From: Verrucomicrobiaceae bacterium E54
GTDB taxonomy: Bacteria > Verrucomicrobiota > Verrucomicrobiia > Verrucomicrobiales > Akkermansiaceae
Length of the DNA stretch: 39,229 nucleotides
Direction of reading: 5' to 3'
NCBI GenBank assembly: GCA_022548915.1
Contig: JAKZES010000051.1
Span: forward strand, 1 to 39,229
Part shown: piece after piece, positions 26,128-32,959 of the stretch
Layout: the number at the start of each line of letters is the position of its first letter
How positions within the stretch are numbered: the first letter of the stretch is position 1
Made by a program: the position numbers and the translations under genes
Notes under the pieces: model-generated
Seen by the model: only the letters and a program-made list of their open reading frames with translations
The model's database searches: none
Told to the model about the DNA's origin: nothing

Positions 26128-27247
26128 GGCCGGTGGCGAATCCGCGGTTGATGAGCCAGGCCTCGACCGCCGGGATGCCGGCCGGGCCGTTGATCGTGTC
26201 GCGTTCGGGGCTGATCTTCAGTTTCACGAGCGACCGGCGGCCGGCGAGTTTCAGGTCGATGCACGCCTCAAGGAGCCCCGCGGTTGGGAGGAGCGCCACG
26301 TTCAGGGCGTCGAGCCCCTCGAAGACCCGGCGGTCGATGGTCACCCGCTGGCCGCCCGGGAGTTCCAGCTTGAGCGACGCGAGGTTGGCCCACTGGACCG
26401 GCCCGGCGAGGTCGCAGGCGAGGACCGACGGCCCCTCACGGAGTGGTTCGAGCGAGTAGCGCTGGGCCGGCGCCAGGGCGGTCCGCGAGCCGTGGAACAC
26501 AAGCCCGAACGCCTCGCGGTAGAGCGCCTGGACCTTGGTGCCGATCCCGGACACCTGCCATTCGCCGGCCATTTCCCGGAAGTGGGCGACATCGACCGCT
26601 TCGGGTCGCAGGATCCGACTGGCGGAGTTCCCCTCCTCGTCGAGGACGTCGAACCGCTTGAGCATGTCGCCGTGCCGGATGACGAATGCGATTCCGCCGG
26701 GCTTCTGCCGGTGGTGGACCCGGCAGACTCCGCTGCGGGCGTTGCCATCGAACCATGGCGCGACGATCGACCGGAACTCCTCGATCCGTGCCTCGCTGAT
26801 GCCGCGGAACGGCAGTTCCTCGGCGACCCGGAACGAGACCAGCGAGCGCGGCTTCTGGAGCGCACGGCGGTCGAATTCCCGCCATGCGATGTCCGGAGCG
26901 TGGATCAGGATCTTCACCGCAAGGTCGGCCGTGGTGTCCTTGTCGTGCCGCAGGCGCTTCACGAGATCGTGGAACTCGGTCTCGAAGTTCAGGGCGCTCT
27001 GGGTCTCGGCGATCAGGTCCAGCAGTTCGAGCCGCTCGACCAGCTCGGGCGGGGTCGACTCGATCGGCGAGGCGAGCACCTCGAAGAGCCGGGTGAGGTC
27101 GAAATTCTCGTCCTCGACCGCGCCGAGCGGGACACCCCGGCTCTCGAAGTAGCGGGTGAAGGGCGACAGGAGATCCCGCACGCTGGACCGATTCATGTTG
27201 GCCAGAACGCCGGGCTTGATGAGGCGGGGGAGCCGGATCGTGGGCAT
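26099..27247 (-). CDS. Unknown protein, first gene of the island's two-gene unit
   Basis: 382 residues from ATG 27247 (MPTIRLPRLIKPGVLANMNR); a longer start at 27313 would run through an inverted repeat upstream and is less likely. Family not recognised. Residues about 1-140 are mostly helical and charged (RYFESRGVPL, ELVERLELLDLIAETQSALN, FHDLVKRLRHDKDTTADLAV). The rest is mixed, with RDTINGPAGIPAVEAWLINR at the C-terminus. No signal peptide, membrane helix, Walker A, nuclease or methylase motif was seen. The frame overlaps the next gene by 29 nt. Both genes read away from the GGGACA repeat array at 27467-27695, with an 8-bp inverted repeat 20-57 nt upstream. Confidence 0.7.
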   Translation of the reverse strand: MPTIRLPRLIKPGVLANMNRSSVRDLLSPFTRYFESRGVPLGAVEDENFDLTRLFEVLASPIESTPPELVERLELLDLIAETQSALNFETEFHDLVKRLRHDKDTTADLAVKILIHAPDIAWREFDRRALQKPRSLVSFRVAEELPFRGISEARIEEFRSIVAPWFDGNARSGVCRVHHRQKPGGIAFVIRHGDMLKRFDVLDEEGNSASRILRPEAVDVAHFREMAGEWQVSGIGTKVQALYREAFGLVFHGSRTALAPAQRYSLEPLREGPSVLACDLAGPVQWANLASLKLELPGGQRVTIDRRVFEGLDALNVALLPTAGLLEACIDLKLAGRRSLVKLKISPERDTINGPAGIPAVEAWLINRGFATGHDDALLASA

Positions 27248-27266
27248 GGTGGTAAGGGGAGTTTTT

Positions 27267-27304
27267 CGCGAGGCTATCAATATGAGGCATAGAATTGCCT
27301 CGCG
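27267..27304. promoter_or_regulatory. 8-bp inverted repeat upstream of the unknown two-gene unit
   Basis: CGCGAGGC (27267-27274) and GCCTCGCG (27297-27304) are perfect complements separated by 22 nt of AT-richer sequence. The repeat lies 20-57 nt before the ATG at 27247, so it could be an operator or a leader hairpin. No T-tract follows on the minus strand close enough to call a terminator. Confidence 0.4.
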
Positions 27305-27466
27305 CGGTCCCAAATATTGATTCTACGCGGACCAGCAAATCCAAATTTTCAAAAAAGATCAGCGGTAACAACCTGTCGTGGAGGGTGCTCCTTCCGACCG
27401 CAACATCTCCGTCTTCCTTCGGGTTTCGAGATCTTCAGCAACGGGACGTCAACCCCCTCCCCCAGT

Positions 27467-27695
27467 GGGACACTGGAGGTCCCGACTTTGGGACACCGCC
27501 GGGCCAAATCGGGACATGGATTCCCGATTTCGGGACACCGAGACGGCATTTCGGGACACGGAGGACCCGATTTCGGGACATGGATCGCCCATTTCGGGAC
27601 ATGTCCCGATTTGGATCTCGGGACATCGGGAAGAATTTTCCCTTGGAAGATCAAGGGATTGCGGCCGGACGCGTCCCGATTTCGGGACATGTCCC
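27467..27695. repeat. GGGACA direct-repeat array (8 regularly spaced copies plus a ninth) with palindromes
   Basis: In the divergent 27248-27741 gap, GGGACA starts at 27467, 27490, 27511, 27532, 27553, 27575, 27596 and 27620 (spacing 21-24 bp), then at 27684. The usual context is CGATTTCGGGACAtgg or a close variant. At 27596-27607 and 27684-27695 it becomes the perfect palindrome GGGACATGTCCC. Two-turn spacing puts all copies on one face of the helix, as in iteron or multi-operator arrays. Reading frames across it are open mainly because the unit contains few stops. Confidence 0.85.
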
Positions 27696-27741
27696 CCGGA
27701 GCGGGTGACGGCGGGCGATTGACAGCCGCCGCGATCCCGAG

Positions 27742-28044
27742 ATGAACACGAATCCCGCTCCGAATGGTGCCCTGGCGATCCGCCGGGGCAAGATCGCCCG
27801 GCCGCAGATCCAGGTCGAATGCGAGGCGGCCAACCCCGGCGACCCGCTCCCCGAGACGATCCGCGTCGTCGGCAACAGCGTCGATGGCGCGATCCTGCTC
27901 GACGATGACGGCACCACCTCCGAACTGGCCCGCTGGCAGGATGGCCTGGTCACCACCCCCGGCGAAACCACGCTCAAGGTCGAAGAGTTCAAGGTCTGCG
28001 TGAACGGGTATCCCGAGACCCGGAAATTCGTCGTCGTTCCCTGA
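27742..28044 (+). CDS. Small unknown protein, first gene of the phage-like cluster
   Basis: 100 residues, no signal peptide or membrane helix; family not recognised. The sequence (RRGKIARPQIQVECEAANPG, TLKVEEFKVCVNGYPETRKF) suggests a small beta protein. It is the first plus-strand gene after the GGGACA array, and TTGACA (27719-27724) stands 17 nt before its ATG, as in three other genes of the cluster. Two nt separate its stop from the next start, so the two genes form one unit. Its position before a tail-fibre-like gene suggests a virion-associated part, by context only. Confidence 0.7.
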   Translation: MNTNPAPNGALAIRRGKIARPQIQVECEAANPGDPLPETIRVVGNSVDGAILLDDDGTTSELARWQDGLVTTPGETTLKVEEFKVCVNGYPETRKFVVVP

Positions 28045-28046
28045 CC

Positions 28047-28547
28047 ATGGCCCACCTCATCGCACCCATCACCGTCGAGGGCATCGAAATGTGCTGCGAC
28101 CCGGTCACCCGGCGCACCACCGAGATCCTGATCGACGCGGCCAACGCCATCGGCCCGAACGAGTGGGAGATCTACCGGGCTGCGGTCTACGGAGATTCGG
28201 AGTCGAATCCGAGCGCCGAGAGCGAGCAACCGGTCAGTGGCACGGTCGTCTTCGGCGTGTGCTGCGGCACCCAGGTCGTGCTGGAAGTCTGGGGCGAGAT
28301 CGAGATACTCAATACCGGATACGACTGGCTGGAGGTTCGGCTCAACGGAGCGCGTGAGTTCTACCACGAGAGCATCGAGGTCACCGACGCCGACCCGTGG
28401 GGCAAGGTCGCGGTCGGACCATTCAACGTGGTGATCAACCTGCCGGACCGCCCCTGCGGAAACATCATCGAGATCGACGGCTCGACCGACGACGCCATCG
28501 CCAACAACGACGTGTGGTGGAAGGCTAAGGTGGTCGCGATCCAGTGA
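28047..28547 (+). CDS. Unknown phage-like cluster protein
   Basis: 166 residues, acidic, no export signal. It contains a CC pair near each of two strands (IEMCCDPVTRR and FGVCCGTQVVLEVWGEIEIL) and ends in NNDVWWKAKVVAIQ; overall pattern is beta-rich, like small tail or baseplate accessory proteins. Family not recognised. It follows the 27742 gene by 2 nt and precedes the tail-fibre-like gene by 25 nt. Confidence 0.7.
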   Translation: MAHLIAPITVEGIEMCCDPVTRRTTEILIDAANAIGPNEWEIYRAAVYGDSESNPSAESEQPVSGTVVFGVCCGTQVVLEVWGEIEILNTGYDWLEVRLNGAREFYHESIEVTDADPWGKVAVGPFNVVINLPDRPCGNIIEIDGSTDDAIANNDVWWKAKVVAIQ

Positions 28548-28572
28548 GGCCGGTTGACAGGGCACCGGGAGC

Positions 28573-29991
28573 GTGAGGCTCTACGTCGATCTTGAGACGC
28601 TGCAACTGATCGAGGGTCCGGGATTCCGCAACCCTGTCACCTCGCTGCGCTTCAAGCGCGGGGACGCCGCCAAGCTGGAAGTGGCGTTCCTGACGGCTGG
28701 AACAACCCCAACCGAGATTGGGGACCCCGCTACCCTCGAAATCCGGTTCGGGGCGAAACCACGGGCCCGCTACGATGTCGGCTACCTCGTCCACACCTCC
28801 GACTGGACGCTTCCCGAAGCCGGCGCCGTGGACCCGTCCTACGTCTGCTCACCCTCCTTCAATACGGCGGAACTCGACGCGGCCATGCAGGTCGGCTCAC
28901 CCACCGGCTCGGAGCTTTCCGAAATCACGCTCATGGGCGAGATCACCTGGCGGGAAGGATCTGGTGACCCCACCTCTACGCGCACCTTCTTGGTCATCGT
29001 CGAGAATGACGTGAACCGCGGAACCGAGGGAGCACCGGTCGAGCTGCCGACTCCCGACGACGACTGGGTCGCCCATGGTCACGTCCAGACGCTCACTCCG
29101 ACGCAGCAGGCTCAGGCACGGGAGAACATCGGAATCCCGATCGACAAGCTCGATGGCACGACCGCTCCGGCTGCAGGGAACGACGAGACGGAGGGCTACG
29201 CGATTGGCTCGCTCTGGATCGACACGGCCAGCGGCGAGGCCTATCGGTGCGTCGACGCGTCGGAGGGAGCCGCCGTCTGGATCGAATCGACGCTCGATGC
29301 CGCCGAGGTGGGCGCCTTGATCTCCGCGGCAATTTCCGGGATCGGGCTACATGCGGTCGCAACGTCCGGGAACTATAACGACCTGGCGAATGGCCCTTGG
29401 TCCTACGCGAGTGGAGTCGGGGAATGGGATGCGAACGCTGCGATCCGCATGGGCTCCTACTTCATCTTCCTCGGGTCAGGCAACCAACACGCGATCTGGG
29501 ATTCCAGCGGGAATCTTTCGATCGATTCCAATAATCAACTTAGCCTCAACGCCTTCGGTGGCAGCATCTACATGGGTTCCGATGTGGACTGTAACGGCTA
29601 CTCGATCGGCAACGTCTATCAGGCGGGCGTCGGCTACCTCAATGACGACGGAGGCACCCCGATGCTCGACTACTACCGCACCCTGTATGACGAGTACGGC
29701 AACACTGCGATCTACTTCAGCTCCTACGCCATCGAGTTCGGCAACGAAGTAGCACTGAACGGCTACACTCTTTGGATTGGCTACGCCTATTCCGACGGCT
29801 GGCTCTACTTCAATGGCTCTGCCGTCGAGTTGGGCTCCTACGGAGACATCGCTCTCAACACGTCGTATGCATTCAACCTGAGCTCCGTCGGCGGTGGAAT
29901 CGTCGCCACGGATGGAAACCCCGGAGCCAATTTCACCGGAGCGGTTTCCAGCATCACCGTTGTGGACGGGATCGTCACCGCCGCCTCTTAA
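28573..29991 (+). CDS. Phage tail-fibre-like protein
   Basis: 472 residues from a GTG at 28573, with TTGACA (28554-28559) 13 nt upstream. The N-terminal 150 residues (MRLYVDLETLQLIEGPGF ... RTFLVIVENDVNRGTEG) look like a baseplate-attachment beta domain. LTPTQQAQARENIGI (about 175-190) is a linker motif frequent in phage tail fibres. The C-terminal half is a repetitive, Gly/Asn/Tyr-rich strand region (GNQHAIWDSSGNLSID, LNAFGGSIYMGSDVDCNGYS, YFNGSAVELGSYGDIALN) typical of trimeric fibre shafts, ending in ITVVDGIVTAAS. It probably is a receptor-binding or structural fibre. No chaperone or other tail gene is recognised next to it. Confidence 0.8.
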   Translation: MRLYVDLETLQLIEGPGFRNPVTSLRFKRGDAAKLEVAFLTAGTTPTEIGDPATLEIRFGAKPRARYDVGYLVHTSDWTLPEAGAVDPSYVCSPSFNTAELDAAMQVGSPTGSELSEITLMGEITWREGSGDPTSTRTFLVIVENDVNRGTEGAPVELPTPDDDWVAHGHVQTLTPTQQAQARENIGIPIDKLDGTTAPAAGNDETEGYAIGSLWIDTASGEAYRCVDASEGAAVWIESTLDAAEVGALISAAISGIGLHAVATSGNYNDLANGPWSYASGVGEWDANAAIRMGSYFIFLGSGNQHAIWDSSGNLSIDSNNQLSLNAFGGSIYMGSDVDCNGYSIGNVYQAGVGYLNDDGGTPMLDYYRTLYDEYGNTAIYFSSYAIEFGNEVALNGYTLWIGYAYSDGWLYFNGSAVELGSYGDIALNTSYAFNLSSVGGGIVATDGNPGANFTGAVSSITVVDGIVTAAS

Positions 29992-30009
29992 CCTCAACCA
30001 CCTCACACG

Positions 30010-30261
30010 ATGCCCCAAGTAACCATCACCCTCGACATCCCCACCAGCAAGGTGCCGCTCATCAAGGACGCGATCCGCTACCAGGACCAGGTCCGGGACC
30101 CGGCGAATCCCGGCCAGACGATCTCGAATCCTCTCACGCTCAAGCAGCACTTCGTGGACAACTACCTCATGCCCCGGCTGCGGGGAGACATGCTGCGGGC
30201 CAAGCGCCAGCAGGAACGCGCGACGGATCAGGCTGAAGTCGAAACCATCACGGGAGCCTAA
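30010..30261 (+). CDS. Small phage-associated protein
   Basis: 83 residues (MPQVTITLDIPTSKVPLIKD ... FVDNYLMPRLRGDML), of the type of short alpha/beta proteins placed after tail-fibre genes in phages. No known function. It follows the fibre gene by 18 nt, and its stop overlaps the next start as TAATG, so the two are probably coupled. Confidence 0.7.
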   Translation: MPQVTITLDIPTSKVPLIKDAIRYQDQVRDPANPGQTISNPLTLKQHFVDNYLMPRLRGDMLRAKRQQERATDQAEVETITGA

Positions 30262-30464
30262 TGAATCCTCAACTGATCGCTCAGCTCCAGCAATCCCTGG
30301 CGCACCTTGGCACCGAGATCGGGGATCTCCGGCTCACCGAACTAGAGCGGGCCCGCGTCCATGCTGCCATGCAGCAGCACGCCCGGCTCGTGGGCACCGT
30401 GATCGATGCGACGCGACAGAAGCCGCAGTCCCAGAATCCTGCGGATGGACTCAAGGCTTCGTGA
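30261..30464 (+). CDS. Small helical phage-like protein
   Basis: 67 residues, predicted almost all helical (LIAQLQQSLAHLGTEIGDLR, ERARVHAAMQQHARLVGTVI), no membrane span. The start overlaps the preceding stop by 1 nt. It lies before a one-helix membrane protein, an order that recalls lysis-module accessory genes, but no family is recognised. Confidence 0.65.
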   Translation: MNPQLIAQLQQSLAHLGTEIGDLRLTELERARVHAAMQQHARLVGTVIDATRQKPQSQNPADGLKAS

Positions 30465-30490
30465 CGTTCGTTGACAGGCGCACAGGGACG

Positions 30491-30679
30491 ATGCGTCCAC
30501 CATTCGACATCGAGTTCGCCTTCAAGGGCATCATCGGGACCGCGTCTCCGGTGATCGGAGTCATCACGTCCTTTCAGGAGCAGATCGAGTGGCACCTGCG
30601 GATTGCCTCGCTCGTTGTCGGCCTCGCGGTGGGTGTGATGTCGCTCGTCGCGATGGTCCGGAAACTCAGGAGAAGGTAG
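30491..30679 (+). CDS. Small one-helix membrane protein, holin-like candidate
   Basis: 62 residues from ATG 30491. There is a GTG at 30461, but TTGACA at 30471-30476, 14 nt before the ATG, matches the start-associated pattern of its neighbours and favours the ATG. One strong membrane helix (LRIASLVVGLAVGVMSLVAM) is followed by a basic tail VRKLRRR, so the C-terminus should stay in the cytoplasm. Size and position fit a holin or lysis accessory protein, but no endolysin is nearby, so the role is a guess. Confidence 0.55.
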   Translation: MRPPFDIEFAFKGIIGTASPVIGVITSFQEQIEWHLRIASLVVGLAVGVMSLVAMVRKLRRR

Positions 30680-30680
30680 C

Positions 30681-30887
30681 CTACGACCGGCGTCTTCTTC
30701 GTCGCTCCCAGTGACGTGTCTCACGAGCTTCTACGAAGAACTCGACTGCGCTTCGTCGAACACGGACCGATCTGCCGATGCGAATGCATGGAAGTTCGCC
30801 AGCGGCTAGGAGGTAGTCGACGGTCCTTATGCTGACGTTGAGCAGCTCTGCGACCTGTGGGCGTCTGAGTAATGGCATCTCATTCAT
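30681..30887 (-). CDS. Excisionase-like helix-turn-helix protein
   Basis: 68 residues with the MerR/excisionase-type winged HTH pattern: LLRRPQVAELLNVSIRTVDY, then LLAAGELPCIRIGRSVRVRR and a final recognition segment, ending in a basic tail. GAGGA lies a few nt before ATG 30887. It is on the opposite strand to its neighbours and converges on the 30491 gene with 1 nt between stops. It may be the directionality factor of the recombinase or a small repressor; the HTH at 31204 is a rival for that role. Confidence 0.8.
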   Translation of the reverse strand: MNEMPLLRRPQVAELLNVSIRTVDYLLAAGELPCIRIGRSVRVRRSAVEFFVEARETRHWERRRRRRS

Positions 30888-30939
30888 GGCTCCTCATGTT
30901 GGCAGAAACTGCCTCCGTTGACACCCTGACAGGGGCGCC

Positions 30940-31131
30940 ATGAAAGCGCTCAAGTATCTCAGCTATGTCGGCAAGCTCGCCGGCTTCGTCGCGGCCCTCG
31001 ACACCCTGCCGTTCGTCGACCCGAAGGTCGGCGTGGTGATCTTCGCCGCCGCGTCCCTGCTCAAGGACACCGTGAACCGCATCGGCGACCTGCTCGATGA
31101 CGGCAAGGTGAACCAGAGCTTCAAGGCCTGA
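30940..31131 (+). CDS. Small hydrophobic phage-like protein
   Basis: 63 residues (MKALKYLSYVGKLAGFVAAL, VGVVIFAAASLLKDTVNRIG) with two moderately hydrophobic helices. TTGACA (30918-30923) stands 16 nt before the ATG, and a second partial copy CTGACAGGGGCGCC touches the start. It could be membrane-associated and part of a lysis or envelope function. Family not recognised. Confidence 0.6.
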   Translation: MKALKYLSYVGKLAGFVAALDTLPFVDPKVGVVIFAAASLLKDTVNRIGDLLDDGKVNQSFKA

Positions 31132-31162
31132 CCCGGGCCTTTCCGTGGTCGAACGAAAAGCC

Positions 31163-31186
31163 CCCGGATGGATCGCTCCTTCCGGG
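31163..31186 (-). terminator. Hairpin between convergent genes, likely terminator
   Basis: CCCGGA and TCCGGG pair, then after a T-T mismatch GGA pairs with TCC around the loop TCGC. Read on the minus strand it is followed by GCTTTTCG, a short T-run, so it best serves the recombinase/HTH transcript that ends at 31204. The plus-strand gene ends at 31131. Confidence 0.55.
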
Positions 31187-31203
31187 AGCTTCTTGTTGCA
31201 GGC

Positions 31204-31410
31204 CTACTTCTGGATCGCCGCGACCTTGTAGCGTGTCTCCAGCACTTCCAGCACCTCGTCGAAGTTGTAGAGGTTCAGTCGCGAGTTGATTGCGATGTGC
31301 GGGATGATCCGCTTCTGGGACCACTCCTCGATCGTGCGGGGACTCACCGACAGGCGACGGGCGAGTTCGGCCTTCTTCAGATAGACGGGCTCGGGATCCT
31401 TGGTCTTCAT
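31204..31410 (-). CDS. Excisionase-like HTH protein coupled to the recombinase
   Basis: 68 residues with an HTH_17-type domain: VYLKKAELARRLSVSPRTIE followed by EWSQKRIIPHIAINSRLNLY, the usual excisionase/MerR wing layout. Its ATG (31410) overlaps the recombinase stop (ATGA), so it is made with the integrase. This favours it as the recombination directionality factor over the HTH at 30681. Confidence 0.82.
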   Translation of the reverse strand: MKTKDPEPVYLKKAELARRLSVSPRTIEEWSQKRIIPHIAINSRLNLYNFDEVLEVLETRYKVAAIQK

Positions 31411-32729
31411 GCCTCCCGGTCGGTGTCAAGATTCCGCCGGTTGCGCTCCTCGACCAACTTCGCGATCCGCGCACTTACCGGGATCGGGATCTGCGGTGGC
31501 TGCCATCCCTCCGGCGGCAGAATCGAGAACCACGCCTTGGCCTCGTCCTCGGTCACGACCTCCCGGTAGTGGCGGAATACGACCTTCGGCGAGTTGCCAG
31601 CCTCCAGAGAGGTCCGGGCGACATCCCCGGTCTCTGCCACCCGGTAGCTGATGAACGAATGTCTGAGGGCATTCTGACGCCATCCGCCAGGGATCTGTGC
31701 CTTCACGGCGACATCGCCCAGCGTGCCGGACGGGTCGGCCATTTCGATCACCGGGCCGGTGTCCCGCTTCACCGGTGCCAGCCATGCCTTGAGGTTGTCC
31801 GTCAGCGGCACCAGGCGGCGCGCCCGCGTCTTGGCGATCCTCCCGGAGATCTCGATGTGCCCGCGGTCCCACTTGATGTCCGACCAGTCGAGCTTGCGGA
31901 TCTCCGTCGAGCGGATGCCGGCGAAAGCACCGATGGCCATGAGCGGCAGGATGCGGGCATGGGAGGTCAGAAGCAGGCGCTCCATCTCCTCGGGCGTGAA
32001 GATCTCGATGTCCTTTTCCGGCACCTTGAACTTCTCGGTCTGCTCCGCGGCCGTCTTGCGGTCGGGGTGGAGGTATCCCTGGCGCTTGGCGAATCCGAAC
32101 ATCGTCACCAGGCAGGTCCGCAGGGCGTTCTTGGTCGTCGGCCCGAGCGAGTCCTGCGCCTGGAGGAAGCCATTGATGTCGCTCACGCTCACGTCCCCGA
32201 TATTGCCGCTCACCTGGCCGGTGAAGCGCTTCAGGTAATCCTTGGACCTCGCGACATAGGCATCCGTCACCCCGCGGGCACGGCGGGAGGTGATGAACTC
32301 CTCGACGACCTCGGCTATCGGCTTGGCCGGCAGGAGGTCGAGCCGGTTCGCCTGGTAGAACCGGACGGCATCGGAGAGGGCTGAGCTTCCCGCGAGCTTC
32401 CGAGCGCTCGACCATTCCTCGATGGCGGCCGCCAAGGTCACTCCGTGGCGCTCGGCCGTCTGCTCGCAGTGGCGGAGCAATTCGATGTCGCGCTTGGTGA
32501 CCTCGTCGACGGCACTCGCGCCGTTCGTCAGTCGGACGCTCGTCTGCTGGGCGATCATCCGAGCCTCGTCCATCGAGGCGAAGATCCGTGTCCGTCGCCT
32601 GCCACCTTCCTTCCAGGCCACCGTGTGGTGGGGGTAGCCATTGGAGCGGTTGACCGTGTAGATCCTGACCGTCGCGGGACCGTTGCCGATCTCGACGATC
32701 TTGTTGCGGCGTTTCTTCTTCCGGGCCAT
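31407..32729 (-). CDS. int: Tyrosine site-specific recombinase (integrase)
   Basis: 440 residues from ATG 32729 (MARKKKRRNK). A longer frame to 32924 exists only because it reads back through the tRNA and is rejected. A core-binding SAM-like domain lies at about 135-225 (VVEEFITSRRARGVTDAYVA). The catalytic domain has Arg273 (AFAGIRSTEIRKLDW), a Lys/beta-hairpin region (GRIAKTRARRLVPLT), Arg356 in NALRHSFISY and the Tyr388 nucleophile in VVFRHYRE. The usual first His of the HxxR box is Asn353 and the later His/Trp position is also not His; this variation is seen in some integrase groups. It lies 127 nt from the tRNA 3' end, the probable attachment site. Confidence 0.92.
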   Translation of the reverse strand: MARKKKRRNKIVEIGNGPATVRIYTVNRSNGYPHHTVAWKEGGRRRTRIFASMDEARMIAQQTSVRLTNGASAVDEVTKRDIELLRHCEQTAERHGVTLAAAIEEWSSARKLAGSSALSDAVRFYQANRLDLLPAKPIAEVVEEFITSRRARGVTDAYVARSKDYLKRFTGQVSGNIGDVSVSDINGFLQAQDSLGPTTKNALRTCLVTMFGFAKRQGYLHPDRKTAAEQTEKFKVPEKDIEIFTPEEMERLLLTSHARILPLMAIGAFAGIRSTEIRKLDWSDIKWDRGHIEISGRIAKTRARRLVPLTDNLKAWLAPVKRDTGPVIEMADPSGTLGDVAVKAQIPGGWRQNALRHSFISYRVAETGDVARTSLEAGNSPKVVFRHYREVVTEDEAKAWFSILPPEGWQPPQIPIPVSARIAKLVEERNRRNLDTDREA

Positions 32730-32747
32730 CGACCCGGGCTTTCGAGT

Positions 32748-32809
32748 CAACTTGTGTGGAATTCTTTGTGGAAAGCTGTCGCGCTTTTCCGGCTCAGATT
32801 CACAAGTTG
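32748..32809. other. Repeats between integrase and tRNA: probable recombinase/excisionase binding region
   Basis: In the 127-nt gap, CAACTTGTG (32748-32756) and CACAAGTTG (32801-32809) form a perfect 9-bp inverted repeat, and TTGTGTGGAA (32752-32761) is partly repeated as TTTGTGGAA (32765-32773). Repeats next to the tRNA 3' end and beside int are what arm-type sites of attachment regions look like. The crossover point itself is expected in the tRNA 3' part and was not mapped. Confidence 0.45.
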
Positions 32810-32856
32810 CTGATTTAGAGAGCGTTGCGTCATCAGCAGGCTTCTCTGATCTGTAA

Positions 32857-32946
32857 TGGCGGACAGGGTGGGATTCGAACCCACGGTGACCTTTCAGCCA
32901 CACACGCTTTCCAAGCGTGCTCATTCGACCACTCTGACACCTGTCC
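32857..32946 (-). tRNA. tRNA-Ser (anticodon GGA)
   Basis: On the minus strand the acceptor GGACAGG pairs with CCTGTCC, followed by discriminator G and an encoded CCA. The anticodon stem CACGC/GCGTG holds the loop TTGGAAA, giving anticodon GGA (Ser, UCC/UCU codons). A long variable arm, GTGGCTGAAAGGTCAC-like, and a T-loop GGTTCGAATCC are present, all typical of a class II tRNA-Ser. The integrase lies just beyond its 3' end, and the gene is intact, as expected when an element regenerates it on insertion. Confidence 0.95.
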
Positions 32947-32959
32947 TGCTGGGGCGCGC

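Larger units (their letters stand above)
24941..32859. mobile_element. Integrated island/prophage remnant at the 3' end of tRNA-Ser
   Basis: A tyrosine recombinase reads away from the 3' end of tRNA-Ser(GGA), the classic arrangement of an element inserted at a tRNA. Leftward follow two excisionase-like HTH proteins, a tail-fibre-like protein, several small phage-type proteins and a two-gene unknown unit. No capsid, portal, terminase or replication gene is visible. I could not find a second copy of the tRNA 3' end, so the left boundary (set here at the gap after 24940) is an inference from gene content. Confidence 0.55.

Noticed and set aside
27349..27690. Protein-coding gene over the repeat array
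   Set aside because: Several frames are open on both strands only because the 21-bp unit has few stops; spacing slips break the periodicity in each frame. Kept as a low-weight alternative in the findings.
27467..27695. CRISPR array
   Set aside because: The repeated part is only about 6-13 bp with 8-15 bp between copies, far too short for CRISPR repeats and spacers, and no cas gene is nearby.
32730..32924. N-terminal extension of the integrase to 32924
   Set aside because: The extra 65 codons read back through the tRNA 3' part and the attachment region; the ATG at 32729 starts a normal basic integrase N-terminus.
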